Positions 19,146 through 28,633 of a DNA stretch of 64,000 nucleotides are shown piece by piece. Positions within the stretch are counted from its first letter, which is position 1. Every line of letters begins with the position of its first letter. The DNA is from Prolixibacteraceae bacterium (GTDB lineage Bacteria; Bacteroidota; Bacteroidia; Bacteroidales; Prolixibacteraceae): positions 167,661-231,660 of the forward strand of contig JAFLKN010000022.1 in NCBI GenBank assembly GCA_019163175.1. The letters run 5' to 3'. The position numbers and the translations under genes are program-made. The notes below the pieces were generated by a model. It did no database searches and was not told the DNA's origin. It saw only the letters and a program-made list of their open reading frames with translations.

Positions 19146-20339
19146 ATGACAAAAAAAATTACGGTTTCAGGAGTTGGCTGTTGCTTAGTCGATCGGCTCT
19201 ACAGCAATATTTCATTTACTTCAGAATCCTTTTCAGTATATCTTTCAACAGAGCGTGGCGATGGTGGATTAACTCCAGGCAAACTTGTTTTTATGGAGGA
19301 GTTTGAACGGTTTGCCGGAAGAGATTTTTTGGATGTTCAAAAGGAGCTGACACAGGGAAAACAACCTGACAAAATAAATATTGGCGGACCATCAATCGTT
19401 GCGTTGATCCATGCGGCTCAAATGCTGGAAAGTGCGGATTGCACCTGTCGCTTTTACGGATGCGGAGGAAAAGATGACGATGGTGAATTTCTTTTGTCGG
19501 CCTTAAGTAAAACGCCGGTAAATATTGAAAACTATAAGCTGGCAGGAAAGATGACGTCCTCGACAGTTGTGTTATCTGATCCTCAATTTGATCATGGACA
19601 TGGCGAGCGAATTTTTATCAATTCCATAGGCGCTGCCTGGGATTTCTCTCCGGAAGAATTGGGTGAAGAATTTTTTAATTCGGATATCGTTGTTTTTGGT
19701 GGTACGGCGCTTGTTCCAACCATTCATGATAACCTGACGCAGTTGCTCGAAAGAGCAAAATCAAAGGGCTGCTTTACGCTTGTCAATACCGTTTACGACT
19801 TCAGGAACGAAAAAGAAAATCCGGCGCAGAAATGGCCTTTAGGGAAAAGCGACGACAGTTACCAAAATATTGACCTTTTAATTACTGATTTTGAGGAAGC
19901 ACTTCGCCTGAGCGGAAAACTGAGCCTAAATGAAGCGATGCAATTCTTTAGTGGAAAGGGGGCGAAAGCAGTTCTTATTACGAATGGCTCGAATCTGGTG
20001 CAGTTATTTTCCGACGGTAGCTTGTTTCAGAAAATAAATCAAGCGGAGATGCCTGTTTCTGCTGCAGTTTCAGAAGAACTGAAAAAGGGACACTCGGGTG
20101 ATACTACCGGATGTGGCGATAACTTTGTTGGTGGCGTAATCGCATCATTGGTCACTCAGCTTCAGTCGGGAGTAAATAAACTGGACCTGAAGGAAGCCTG
20201 TATTTGGGGAATCATCTCCGGAGGATACACCTGCTTTTATGTTGGAGGAACCTTCATGGAACAGTGTTCCGGCGAAAAACTCAAACTGATTCAACCCTAT
20301 TACGACCATTATAAAAATCAGATTGGTAATGAAGAATAA
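19146..20339 (+). CDS. PfkB-family carbohydrate kinase
   Basis: A 397-residue ribokinase-fold kinase. The N-terminal sheet begins KITVSGVGCCLVDRLY, the glycine motif is NIGGPSIVALIHAA with GCGGKDDDGEF, and the C-terminal signature is SGDTTGCGDNFVGG with the catalytic base Asp325. It is longer than typical fructokinases (about 300-330) because of an N-terminal insertion around residues 35-70. Its stop overlaps the start of the next gene by 11 bases, a sign of coupled translation. In context it probably phosphorylates the ketose made by the upstream isomerase (fructose, or xylulose if the isomerase uses lyxose). The substrate is inferred. Confidence 0.82.
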   Translation: MTKKITVSGVGCCLVDRLYSNISFTSESFSVYLSTERGDGGLTPGKLVFMEEFERFAGRDFLDVQKELTQGKQPDKINIGGPSIVALIHAAQMLESADCTCRFYGCGGKDDDGEFLLSALSKTPVNIENYKLAGKMTSSTVVLSDPQFDHGHGERIFINSIGAAWDFSPEELGEEFFNSDIVVFGGTALVPTIHDNLTQLLERAKSKGCFTLVNTVYDFRNEKENPAQKWPLGKSDDSYQNIDLLITDFEEALRLSGKLSLNEAMQFFSGKGAKAVLITNGSNLVQLFSDGSLFQKINQAEMPVSAAVSEELKKGHSGDTTGCGDNFVGGVIASLVTQLQSGVNKLDLKEACIWGIISGGYTCFYVGGTFMEQCSGEKLKLIQPYYDHYKNQIGNEE

Positions 20340-21522
20340 GTCAATTCTGATTTTCGGAGCCGGCAAAATCGGACGGTCGTTTATTGGGCAACTGTTTGGT
20401 TTGTCGGGCTACGAAGTTGTTTTTTCGGATGTCGATCTGGATATTGTTCAGGCTTTAAACCGTAGGAAAAGTTACCCGGTAGTGATAAAAGGTGAGACCG
20501 AAGAAACCCTTATCATTCCGAATGTACGGGCCATTTCCGGATTGGATAAAGCAATGGTTGTGCAGGAAGTTTCAGAGGCGTCTATTTTAGCGGTTTCGGT
20601 TGGTAAAAATGCGCTGGAAAAAGTAATTCCGTTGATTGCTGGCGGGTTGAAACTTCGCTATCAAATCAGCCCTGATCGCCCTTTGGATATTATCATCGCC
20701 GAAAATATGCGTTCGGCCAGTGAGTTTATTCACGAAAAACTTTCGGCTTGCCTTCCCGAAGAATACCCGATCGAAAAACTGGTTGGTTTAGTGGAAACCA
20801 GTATTGGGAAAATGGTTCCCATAATGCAGCAGAGCGATCTTGAAAAAGATCCGCTCCTGGTTTTTGCCGAACCATACAATAGTCTGATTCTCGACAAAAA
20901 TGGTTTCAAAGGCAATATTCCGGAAGTAAAAGGTTTAAGTCCGAAAGAAAACATAAAAGCCTGGGTTGACCGGAAAGCATTTATTCACAACATGGGGCAC
21001 GCCACGGTGGCCTATTTTGGATCATTCAAACATCTGCAGGCTACCTTTATTTATGAAGTTCTAGAAGATTCCGAAGTGCATGATTTTGCCAAATCAGTTA
21101 TGCTTCAGGCTGCCCAGGTTCTGAATGCAGTTTACCCCAATGATTATTCATTAGAGGATTTGAAAGCTCATGTGGAAGATTTGCTGTTCCGCTTTCAGAA
21201 CAAGGCTTTGCGGGACACCATCTTCAGGGTAGGACAGGACGTACCCCGAAAGCTGGGGGCTGATGATCGCTTTATCGGCATTATTCGCATGGCTATAAGT
21301 CAGGGAATGGAATGCGATAAGTTTCTGGAAGCCATCTCGTATGCTTTCTTTTTTCAGGCAACCGATGAGAACGGATCAAAATCCAAACCAGATGAGTGTT
21401 TTGACGAAACTTTGACCAATGGAATACCATATACACTTGAGCATTTGTGCGGATTTGATCCCGTAAAAGATAAAAAGCTCATTGAAGAAATGATGGCTTA
21501 TTATCAAAAGTTGAAATCTTAA
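20329..21522 (+). CDS. mtlD: mannitol-1-phosphate 5-dehydrogenase family protein
   Basis: A 397-residue protein starting at ATG 20329, inside the end of the kinase gene; a TTG at 20323 is less likely. The Rossmann motif is GAGKIGR (residues 10-16), and the MtlD-type features ENMRSA, a VETSIGKMVP segment and the active-site pattern DRKAFIHNMGHATVAYFG (Lys, Asn, His) are in the usual order and spacing. Family members interconvert D-mannitol 1-phosphate and D-fructose 6-phosphate with NAD(H). With the isomerase and kinase it would form a short cytoplasmic route linking mannose, fructose, fructose 6-phosphate and mannitol 1-phosphate. Whether it runs toward mannitol synthesis or breakdown cannot be told. 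Confidence 0.82.
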   Translation: MKNKSILIFGAGKIGRSFIGQLFGLSGYEVVFSDVDLDIVQALNRRKSYPVVIKGETEETLIIPNVRAISGLDKAMVVQEVSEASILAVSVGKNALEKVIPLIAGGLKLRYQISPDRPLDIIIAENMRSASEFIHEKLSACLPEEYPIEKLVGLVETSIGKMVPIMQQSDLEKDPLLVFAEPYNSLILDKNGFKGNIPEVKGLSPKENIKAWVDRKAFIHNMGHATVAYFGSFKHLQATFIYEVLEDSEVHDFAKSVMLQAAQVLNAVYPNDYSLEDLKAHVEDLLFRFQNKALRDTIFRVGQDVPRKLGADDRFIGIIRMAISQGMECDKFLEAISYAFFFQATDENGSKSKPDECFDETLTNGIPYTLEHLCGFDPVKDKKLIEEMMAYYQKLKS

Positions 21523-21551
21523 ATTGTTTTAGTCACATCACATTTAAGTCA

Positions 21552-22173
21552 ATGAATACGATTACCTTAATGAAAAAGAGAATCCTGTTGGATTCATCGA
21601 AAATATTGTATGCTAAACCAATTACTGAAGATGATTTTTCAGACACATGGGATGTCCATCATAGTAAATGGCAAGTCAGGGGAATGGCTGGCTGGAAGGC
21701 GAAAACCCCAAAAACTGGCCGGGAATGGCGGTTCTCAAACAGGACTTCCCTGGAAATGTGTTGGTTGAATTTGAAGCCCAAACAATTTTGCCTTCATCGC
21801 ACGATATCAATGTGATGTGGAATGGCGAATGGCTTGCCTCAACCGACCAGCGGGGAACGGCCTATGTTGCAGGTTTGCAGGGATGGTGGACCGGTAAAGT
21901 GGGAATTGAGAAATCGAATGACTATAAGTTCATGTGCGGTACTGCATTGTTCCATTTTGAGCCGGGTAAAATCTACAAAATTCAGGCTGGAAGTATTTCA
22001 TTCTCGCCGACGGAAAGTTATTGCTCGAAGCTATGGATCCTCATCCGATTGACAATCAAAAATGTTGCAAGGTCGGTTTCGAGGCATATTGTAGTAAAAT
22101 ACGTGTCCGGAACATCATTGTACTGCAAATACATTGGGAACCTGTCGACATGAAATGTGAGGTGGATTTTTAG
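21552..22173 (+). pseudogene. frameshifted concanavalin-A-like (DUF1961-like) protein
   Basis: Three reading frames must be joined to read one protein of about 205 residues. Frame one runs from ATG 21552 (SKILYAKPITEDDFSDTW) to about 21675. Frame two gives GNGWLEGENPKNWPGMAV to IYKIQAG at about 21990. Frame three gives ILADGKLLLEAMDP and ends at TAG 22171-22173. Each switch equals loss of one base; the first falls in a run of four G near 21677 and the second in a GG near 21990. The joined protein looks like a beta-sandwich of the laminin-G/DUF1961 type, cytoplasmic (no signal). The gaps to mtlD (29 bases) and the third GH92 gene (32 bases) are operon-like. Either the gene is decaying or two G-run base-calling errors are present. 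Confidence 0.72.
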
Positions 22174-22205
22174 CACCGGTTTTAAACTTTAATTGAATTG
22201 TAAAA

Positions 22206-24503
22206 ATGAAAAGGTTAATCCTATTTATGGTGTTACTTGTGTCGTTGGTTCCTTTAACAACCTTGGCACAAAAAGCCAAAAGCGCAAAAACTTCGTTGGT
22301 TGAACTAGTCAATCCATTGGTTGGAACCGACTCCGATCGTGCATTGTCGAACGGAAATACCTACCCGGCGATTGCTCTGCCCTGGGGAATGAATTTTTGG
22401 ACACCGCAGACCAACCAAATGGAGAACAGCTGGACTTACATGTACGACGATGTAAAACTTAGAGGTTTCAAGCAAACCCATCAGCCCAGTCCATGGATTG
22501 GCGATTATGCGGCTTTTTCGTTGTTTCCTGAAACCGGTGAACTCATTGTTGATGAGAATAAGCGGGCTTCCTGGTTTTCGCATAAAGCCGAAATTGCCAA
22601 ACCTCATTATTACAAGGCTTACCTTTCGAATTACGATGTGACGGTTGAGATTACGGCCACTGAACGAGCCGCACAGTTCCGGTTTACTTTTCCTGAATCT
22701 GGCGCCTCGCACATTCTGGTTGATGCATTTAACAAGGGATCGATGGTGAAAATATCACCTCAGGAAAGAAAAATTACAGGCTATTGCCGCAACAAAGACG
22801 GGGGAGTACCTGAAAACTTTCACAACTACTTTGTAATTGTTTTTGACAAGGAATTTACGGAATTGGCAACATGGAAAGACAGCATTTTAACAAATAATGC
22901 ACTGGCAGAAGGAAATCATACGGTAGCAATTATCTCTTTCAAAACTAACAAAGGAGAGGTGGTAAATGCCAAAGTGGCGTCCTCGTTTATCAGTCCTGAA
23001 CAGGCTGAACTCAATCTGGAAAGAGAGATTGGCCAAAATACCTTTGATCAGACTAAAGCCAATGCAGAAGCCGCATGGAATAAGGAATTGGAACGGGTGA
23101 AAACAGAAGGCGGAACGTTTGACCAAAACCGTACTTTTTACACCGCACTTTACCGGACAATGCTCTTTCCACGCAAATTTTACGAAATTGATGCGGTAAA
23201 TAAGGTCGTTCATTACAGTCCATACAACGGGAAAGTCTTGCCAGGATACCTTTTTACCGACAATGGCTTTTGGGACACTTTCCGAGCTGTATTTCCCTTT
23301 TTTACGCTGATGCATCCTTCGCTCAGTTCTCAAATAATGGAAGGCCTGGCCAATGCCTACGATGAGAGTGGTTGGCTGCCCGAATGGGCAAGTCCGGGGC
23401 ATCGCAGTTGCATGATTGGGTCGAATTCTGCAGTGAATATTACCGATGCTTACCTGAAAGGAATTCGTGGATTTGATATCGGAAAATTGTATGAAGCTAT
23501 CCTGAAAAATACCGAAAACGAAGGGCCTCTTCATTCGGTTGGCCGCTATGGCGTTAAATACTACAACCAATTGGGTTACATTCCTTACAACGTTGGTATT
23601 AAAGAAAACACTGCCCGTACGTTGGAATACGCTTATGCTGACTGGTGCATCTCGAAATTGGCGAAAGATTTGGGTCGCCCGCAGGAAGAGATTAACCGTT
23701 TTGAAAAGCGGGCAATGAACTATAGCAATGTTTTCGATCCTTCTGTGAATTTTATGCGTGGACGGAATGAAGATGGCACTTTCCAGTCGCCTTTCAGGCC
23801 TGATAAATGGGGCGATGCTTTTACCGAAGGTTCAAGCTGGCACTGGACCTGGTGCGTGCTTCACGATCCGCAGGGATTGGCCAATTTGATGGGAGGGCGC
23901 GAAAAAATGGCCGCGCGGTTGGACGAATTGTTTACAACCGCTCCAACTTTCGATTACTCATATTACAAGCGTCAGATTCATGAAATTACCGAAATGCTGA
24001 TTTCGAACATGGGGCAATATGCGCATGGAAATCAACCCATACAACATGGCATCTATTTTTACGATTATCTGGGACAGCCCTGGAAAGGACAATATCAAGT
24101 CCGGCAGGTGATGGACAAGCTTTATACACCCAATCCTGATGGACTTTGCGGCGATGAAGACAACGGGCAAACTTCGGCTTGGTATGTTTTTTCGGCTATG
24201 GGCTTTTATCCTGTGGCACCCGGAACTGGTGAATATGCATTTGGATCACCCTTGTTTAAGAAAATTACACTTACTCTGGAAAATGGAAAGCAATTCGAAA
24301 TTAGTGCTCCGGCAAACAGTTCCGAAAATGTGTATGTCAATAAAGTTACGCTTAATTGTAAAGTGTACGATAAAAACTACATCAGGCACATCGATATACT
24401 GAAAGGTGGAAAATTGAAATTTGAAATGACTCCATCGGCAAACCTGTCGCGAGGCACCTTGCTTGAAAGTTTTCCGTATTCGTTTTCGAATGAGACGAAA
24501 TAG
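22206..24503 (+). CDS. GH92 exo-alpha-mannosidase, probably alpha-1,2-specific (third copy)
   Basis: A 765-residue secreted GH92 enzyme with a signal peptide (about 1-21, ending LAQ), not a lipoprotein. Glu541 (FTEGSSWHW) is the expected catalytic acid, D650 and D652 in G-D-E-D-N-G are the expected bases, and H592-E593 (IHEITEM) forms a His-Glu pair. The spacings E541-D650 (109) and E593-D650 (57) match, as far as I recall the numbering, E533, H584-E585 and D642 of Bacteroides BT3990, where the His-Glu pair defines alpha-1,2 specificity. The downstream motif is HGNQP instead of HGNEP, with Gln610. It closes the operon; an IS200-type element follows. Confidence 0.93.
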   Translation: MKRLILFMVLLVSLVPLTTLAQKAKSAKTSLVELVNPLVGTDSDRALSNGNTYPAIALPWGMNFWTPQTNQMENSWTYMYDDVKLRGFKQTHQPSPWIGDYAAFSLFPETGELIVDENKRASWFSHKAEIAKPHYYKAYLSNYDVTVEITATERAAQFRFTFPESGASHILVDAFNKGSMVKISPQERKITGYCRNKDGGVPENFHNYFVIVFDKEFTELATWKDSILTNNALAEGNHTVAIISFKTNKGEVVNAKVASSFISPEQAELNLEREIGQNTFDQTKANAEAAWNKELERVKTEGGTFDQNRTFYTALYRTMLFPRKFYEIDAVNKVVHYSPYNGKVLPGYLFTDNGFWDTFRAVFPFFTLMHPSLSSQIMEGLANAYDESGWLPEWASPGHRSCMIGSNSAVNITDAYLKGIRGFDIGKLYEAILKNTENEGPLHSVGRYGVKYYNQLGYIPYNVGIKENTARTLEYAYADWCISKLAKDLGRPQEEINRFEKRAMNYSNVFDPSVNFMRGRNEDGTFQSPFRPDKWGDAFTEGSSWHWTWCVLHDPQGLANLMGGREKMAARLDELFTTAPTFDYSYYKRQIHEITEMLISNMGQYAHGNQPIQHGIYFYDYLGQPWKGQYQVRQVMDKLYTPNPDGLCGDEDNGQTSAWYVFSAMGFYPVAPGTGEYAFGSPLFKKITLTLENGKQFEISAPANSSENVYVNKVTLNCKVYDKNYIRHIDILKGGKLKFEMTPSANLSRGTLLESFPYSFSNETK

Positions 24504-24525
24504 AGAATTTATTATAAACTTTAAA

Positions 24526-24546
24526 ACCACCTCCTTTGGTGGTGGT
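24526..24546. repeat. left-end hairpin of IS200/IS605-type element
   Basis: ACCACCTCC, loop TTT, GGTGGTGGT forms a nine-base stem with one mismatch. It lies 44 bases before the TnpA start and mirrors a similar hairpin at 25047-25067 beyond the gene. Subterminal hairpins of this kind are what single-strand (HUH) transposases of the IS200/IS605 family recognise. Confidence 0.6.
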
Positions 24547-24589
24547 CATGGATAAATAGGCTTCGCCTGAAAATTATTAATTTCGTGAC

Positions 24590-25033
24590 ATGAGCAAATT
24601 TAAAAAACTTAGTCACGTCATTTATCGATGTACATACCATATAGTTTGGACACCGAAGTATCGTTTTCGTATTCTTGAAGGTATTGTCAAAGAACAGTTG
24701 TCAAAAGATATTCAAATGTTAATGGATTTGAAATCATATGAATTAGTAGAAATGAATATTCAGATCGACCATATTCACTTGATAGTAAGTATTCCACTCA
24801 AAATGTCGATATCCGATCTAATGGGGATCTTGAAAGGAAAAACAGCAATCAAGATCTTCAAAAGTTATCCTCAATTGAAAAAGAAGCCCTATTGGGGTAA
24901 TCATTTCTGGGCCAGATGATATTGCGTTGACACGATAGGTCTTGATGAAGAAAAAATCAAGAAATACGTAAAATACCAAGAAGAACAAGAACGATTAGAA
25001 GAGCAACAAAGTCTCGAGTTCCGCTCCTTATAG
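24590..25033 (+). pseudogene. tnpA: IS200/IS605-family TnpA (Y1 HUH transposase), inactivated by in-frame TGA
   Basis: The protein opens with KLSHVIYRCTYHIVWTPKYR and carries the HUH motif H61-I-H63 (IDHIHLIV), both typical of IS200 transposases. The frame meets TGA at 24917-24919 right after HFWAR and continues unshifted with YCVDTIGLDEEKIKKYVKYQ to TAG 25031-25033. The usual residue at the stop position is glycine, so GGA to TGA is the simple change. The lost part contains the catalytic tyrosine (codon 126), so a truncated 109-residue product could not transpose. No TnpB gene is present. The element is therefore a dead or trans-mobilised copy lying between the mannosidase operon and clpB. 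Confidence 0.85.
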
Positions 25034-25046
25034 GAGCTCTTTTAAG

Positions 25047-25067
25047 TCCACCTTCTTAGAGGGTGGA
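25047..25067. repeat. right-end hairpin of IS200/IS605-type element
   Basis: TCCACCTTC, loop TTA, GAGGGTGGA forms a nine-base stem with one G-T pair. It has the same stem and loop size as the left hairpin and a related stem sequence. Confidence 0.6.
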
Positions 25068-25212
25068 TTCTTTAATTTTTTTAATCGCATATTTTCCGTA
25101 TAAAAATTCATTTTCAGTCATCTTGTCGTGAAAATTTAATCAATGCTGAAATTTCGTCCTTTGGCAAAGCATTTGATTGACATCCATACAGAAAACAGTT
25201 AATACATACAAA

Positions 25213-27801
25213 ATGAACTTTAACAATTTCACCATCAAATCACAGGAAGCCATTCAACATGCTTTTGTTGTGGCTCAGGGAAAACAGCAACAGGCTATCG
25301 AAACAGGGCACATTCTGAAAGGGCTTTTTCATGAAGCAGAGAATGTAGTGGGGTTTTTGCTGAAAAAATTGGGTGCCAATCCAACTGTAATTCAGCAGGC
25401 TCTCGATCGAATTGTAGAATCGTATCCAAAAGTGACGGGCGGTGAACCTTATTTATCGTCTGATGCCAATAAGGCTTTGCAAAAGTCGATTGCCATTATG
25501 CAGGGAATGAACGATCAGTTTGTTTCTGTGGAACATATCCTGATTGCACTTTTGGAAACCAACGATACCATTAGCCGCATGCTGAATGATTCGGGAGTGG
25601 CCCGGAAAGAACTTGAAGTGGCTGTGAAAGAACTGCGCAAAGGCGCCAAAGTAGATAGCCAGAGCGCCGAAGATAAATTTGATTCGCTCAATCGGTTTGC
25701 CGTAAATCTAAATCAGCGTGCCCGTGATGGAAAACTAGATCCGGTGATCGGCCGCGATGATGAAATTCGTCGCATTCTCCAGATATTATCCAGAAGAACA
25801 AAAAATAACCCGATCCTGATTGGCGAGCCCGGAACAGGGAAAACAGCCATTGCCGAAGGTTTGGCTCAACGAATTGTTCGTGGCGACGTGCCCGAGAACC
25901 TGAAATCGAAGCAGTTGTTTTCGCTCGATATGGGTGCTCTGATTGCAGGCGCCAAATACAAAGGAGAATTTGAGGAGCGATTGAAGGGAGTAGTTAATGA
26001 AGTTATCAATGCCGATGGCGAGATTATTCTGTTTATCGATGAAATTCATACGCTGGTTGGGGCAGGGAAGAGTGATGGTGCCATGGATGCTGCCAATATA
26101 CTGAAACCGGCGCTGGCACGCGGAGAACTTCGGGCCATTGGAGCAACTACGCTAAATGAGTACCAGAAATACTTTGAAAAAGATAAAGCTTTGGAACGCC
26201 GTTTCCAGATTGTGACGGTTGACGAACCTGATACGTTGAGTGCCATTGCTATTTTGCGTGGGTTAAAGGAACGCTATGAAAATCACCACAAAGTGCGGAT
26301 CAAAGATGAGGCGATTATTGCTTCAGTCGAACTTTCACAGCGGTATATTACCGAACGTTTTTTGCCTGATAAAGCCATCGACCTGATGGACGAAGCGGCT
26401 GCACGACTGCGCCTCGAAATGGATTCCGTTCCTCAGGAGTTGGATGAAATAGACCGCAAAATTATGCAGCTCGAAATTGAGCGGGAAGCCATTAAGCGCG
26501 AAAAAGATGAGAAGAAATTATCTATTCTGAACGAAGATATTGCTAACCTGAAACAGGAGCAATCGAAATTCAGGGCGCAGTGGCAGCTCGAAAAATCGTT
26601 GATTGACGGTATTCAGCAGAAAAAACAGGAAATTGAATCGTTGAAGCTGGAAGCAGAACAAGCCGAACGATCAGGCGATTTTGGCCGCGTTGCCGAAATC
26701 AGGTATGGGAAAATTGGTGAGTCGGAAAAGGAAATCGAAAAGCTAAAGGCTGAATTGAGCAACAATAAAGATCAGCATTTGATTAAAGAAGAAGTTGATG
26801 CCGAGGATATTTCGCAAATTGTTTCACGTTGGACGGGCATTCCGGTATCGCGGATGTTGCAAAGCGAACGCGAAAAGCTGCTTCACCTCGAAGACGAATT
26901 GCACCATCGTGTAGTTGGTCAGCAGGAGGCGATTCGTGCGGTGGCCGATGCTGTTCGACGGAGTAGGGCAGGGCTTCAGGACGAAAAACGCCCGATTGGT
27001 TCATTTATCTTTTTGGGAACTACCGGTGTCGGAAAAACTGAACTGGCAAAGGCTTTGGCCGAATTCCTGTTCGACGACGAAAATATGCTGACCCGTATCG
27101 ATATGTCGGAATATCAGGAGAAGTTTTCGGTAACCCGATTGATTGGTTCGCCTCCCGGATATGTTGGATACGATGAAGGCGGTCAGTTGACCGAAGCCGT
27201 TCGCCGGAAACCTTATTCCGTCATCCTTTTCGACGAAATTGAAAAGGCGCATCCCGATGTTTTCAATGTGTTGCTTCAGGTTTTGGACGATGGTCGTTTA
27301 ACCGACAACAAAGGGCGAATCGCCAATTTCAAGAATACAATCATCATCATGACATCGAACCTTGGTTCGCACCTCATTCAGGATCGTTTTGAGCAGATGA
27401 ACGAACACAATCATGCCCAGATTGAAGAACAGACTCGCACCGATTTGTTCGACATGCTCCGGAAAACCATTTCGCCCGAATTCCTGAACCGGATTGACGA
27501 AGTGATCATGTTCACCCCGCTGACACGGAAGGATGTTCGTAAGATTGTCAAATTGCAAATCGACCTGATTTTAAAACGTATTCCGGATAATCAGTTTACC
27601 ATTGAAGTTTCTGAAGAAGCTGTTGATTGGCTGGCCGCAGTGGGTTACGATCCAACACATGGAGCCCGGCCAGTGAAACGGATGCTTCAGAAGTACCTGA
27701 TCAACGATTTGTCGAAGGAAATTCTTTCAGGAAGAATGGAAGGCCGCACCAAAGTAATGGTTGAGGTGGAAAATGATGAAATTGTGTTCAGGTATGAATA
27801 A
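25213..27801 (+). CDS. clpB: ATP-dependent disaggregase ClpB
   Basis: ATG 25213 gives an 862-residue protein that starts [13 protein letters not shown], the standard ClpB N-terminus; the longer frame from 25177 is unlikely. Order of parts: Clp N domain (1-145), AAA+ 1 with Walker A GEPGTGKT (204-211), the long coiled-coil middle domain (about 400-530) that is specific to ClpB, AAA+ 2 with Walker A GTTGVGKT (602-609), and the D2-small domain. ClpB rescues aggregated proteins together with DnaK. The gene stands alone: the IS remnant lies upstream and REP-like palindromes downstream. It is a housekeeping gene unrelated to the glycan loci. No convincing heat-shock operator is visible in the 130 bases upstream. 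Confidence 0.97.
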   Translation: MNFNNFTIKSQEAIQHAFVVAQGKQQQAIETGHILKGLFHEAENVVGFLLKKLGANPTVIQQALDRIVESYPKVTGGEPYLSSDANKALQKSIAIMQGMNDQFVSVEHILIALLETNDTISRMLNDSGVARKELEVAVKELRKGAKVDSQSAEDKFDSLNRFAVNLNQRARDGKLDPVIGRDDEIRRILQILSRRTKNNPILIGEPGTGKTAIAEGLAQRIVRGDVPENLKSKQLFSLDMGALIAGAKYKGEFEERLKGVVNEVINADGEIILFIDEIHTLVGAGKSDGAMDAANILKPALARGELRAIGATTLNEYQKYFEKDKALERRFQIVTVDEPDTLSAIAILRGLKERYENHHKVRIKDEAIIASVELSQRYITERFLPDKAIDLMDEAAARLRLEMDSVPQELDEIDRKIMQLEIEREAIKREKDEKKLSILNEDIANLKQEQSKFRAQWQLEKSLIDGIQQKKQEIESLKLEAEQAERSGDFGRVAEIRYGKIGESEKEIEKLKAELSNNKDQHLIKEEVDAEDISQIVSRWTGIPVSRMLQSEREKLLHLEDELHHRVVGQQEAIRAVADAVRRSRAGLQDEKRPIGSFIFLGTTGVGKTELAKALAEFLFDDENMLTRIDMSEYQEKFSVTRLIGSPPGYVGYDEGGQLTEAVRRKPYSVILFDEIEKAHPDVFNVLLQVLDDGRLTDNKGRIANFKNTIIIMTSNLGSHLIQDRFEQMNEHNHAQIEEQTRTDLFDMLRKTISPEFLNRIDEVIMFTPLTRKDVRKIVKLQIDLILKRIPDNQFTIEVSEEAVDWLAAVGYDPTHGARPVKRMLQKYLINDLSKEILSGRMEGRTKVMVEVENDEIVFRYE

Positions 27802-27849
27802 ATAGTAATCATCAATTTAGGTTCGGATTTATTGGTTTAGCCTCAATAG

Positions 27850-27970
27850 CCGTAGCCTTCAGGCTACGGTAGAAATGTGTGTAAAACAAGGGCTTTAGCC
27901 CTAATTGACAAATATTTAGGGCTAAAGCCAACGACATACATCAATTTAGTCAACGGCATAAATGCCGTTG
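27850..27970. repeat. cluster of three REP-like palindromes
   Basis: Three separate palindromes fill the clpB-CIA30 gap. The first is CCGTAGCC-TTCA-GGCTACGG (27850-27869). The second has perfect 14-base arms, GGCTTTAGCCCTAA (27891-27904) and TTAGGGCTAAAGCC (27916-27929). The third is CAACGGCAT-AA-ATGCCGTTG (27951-27970). The dense packing between convergent genes resembles REP/BIME elements, which could also act as a bidirectional terminator. Whether they recur elsewhere in the genome cannot be seen here; they do not recur in this window as far as I noticed. Confidence 0.6.
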
Positions 27971-28054
27971 CTAATGAAAGAGTTCCAAATAACAAATAGT
28001 TCCGTTTAATTTTTAAGGGACTTCTCTTGTAATCGATGCGGGTGAAATCCCTTT

Positions 28055-28633
28055 TTATTTTTCCGCAATTTTTATCCAATCTAATTTAAGACTGAAATTT
28101 CCGGTTTGTTTGTCTGAAATCAAAAATCCAATCTGCCTGATTTGTGCTTCATTCAGGGGAGTAACATTTTGCAGAATTCGACCTCTGAATGTTGGAGTAA
28201 AATCAGCTGGTACGAATTCATGTTCAGTCCATTCGTCCTTTTTTGTTGCGAAAGTGCTGGCATAAGCTACACCATCAAAGTTAACATCAGTCCGAATTCT
28301 GAAACTGTACCTTTTGCCATCACCTTTAACCCGGAGTGCAATTTTTCCGAAGTTTCCTGTTGTCGGTTTATTGAGTAATGCCCTCACAGAAGCAAATCCA
28401 CCGTTGTTTTCGAGAGACACCGTACCCCCAAAGTCGGCTGTTTGATCGGAATTGATTTTGAACCGGCCTTCCGACATTCCGCCCATCACTCCATCGTTAA
28501 TGATTTGCCATTCCAAATGATGCTCAGTACTAAAATCTTCCAGTAATCTTTCGTTCGTTGTCAACATGTTGTTCTGCTTATTTTGAATTGTGACTGCCAG
28601 TAAAATTGTAAAAATTATTAGAATTGGGTTCAT
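28055..28633 (-). CDS. CIA30-family protein
   Basis: A 192-residue protein of the CIA30 (NADH:ubiquinone oxidoreductase intermediate-associated protein 30, PF08547) family. Signatures are WQIINDGVMGGMSEG, GGFASVRAL, LRVKGDGKRYSFRIR and IGFLISDKQTGNFSL, which build a galactose-binding-like jelly roll. The N-terminus has a short hydrophobic segment (residues 3-16) that could be a signal or anchor. In bacteria the family role is not settled; complex I assembly is known for mitochondrial members only. It is transcribed toward clpB and away from the DUF1593 gene. Confidence 0.85.
   Translation of the reverse strand: MNPILIIFTILLAVTIQNKQNNMLTTNERLLEDFSTEHHLEWQIINDGVMGGMSEGRFKINSDQTADFGGTVSLENNGGFASVRALLNKPTTGNFGKIALRVKGDGKRYSFRIRTDVNFDGVAYASTFATKKDEWTEHEFVPADFTPTFRGRILQNVTPLNEAQIRQIGFLISDKQTGNFSLKLDWIKIAEK

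Larger units (their letters stand above)
24520..25080 (+). mobile_element. decayed IS200/IS605-type insertion element
   Basis: The element is bounded by imperfect hairpins (24526-24546 and 25047-25067) that flank the broken tnpA. There are no inverted terminal repeats or target duplication, as expected for this family, so the outer limits are only approximate. A further perfect hairpin, GCTCC-TTATA-GGAGC at 25023-25037, overlaps the end of tnpA. Confidence 0.65.

Noticed and set aside
24027..24041. Gln610 in HGNQP of the third GH92 looked like a lost catalytic acid, as in Gln-containing mannosyl-phosphate uncapping enzymes.
   Set aside because: The catalytic acid by spacing is Glu541 in FTEGSSW (109 residues before D650), which is intact. 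The HGNQP site is a different position and usually goes with the His-Glu subgroup.
24917..24919. Selenocysteine at the TGA of tnpA.
   Set aside because: The family has glycine here, no SECIS-like hairpin follows directly, and transposases of this group are not selenoproteins.
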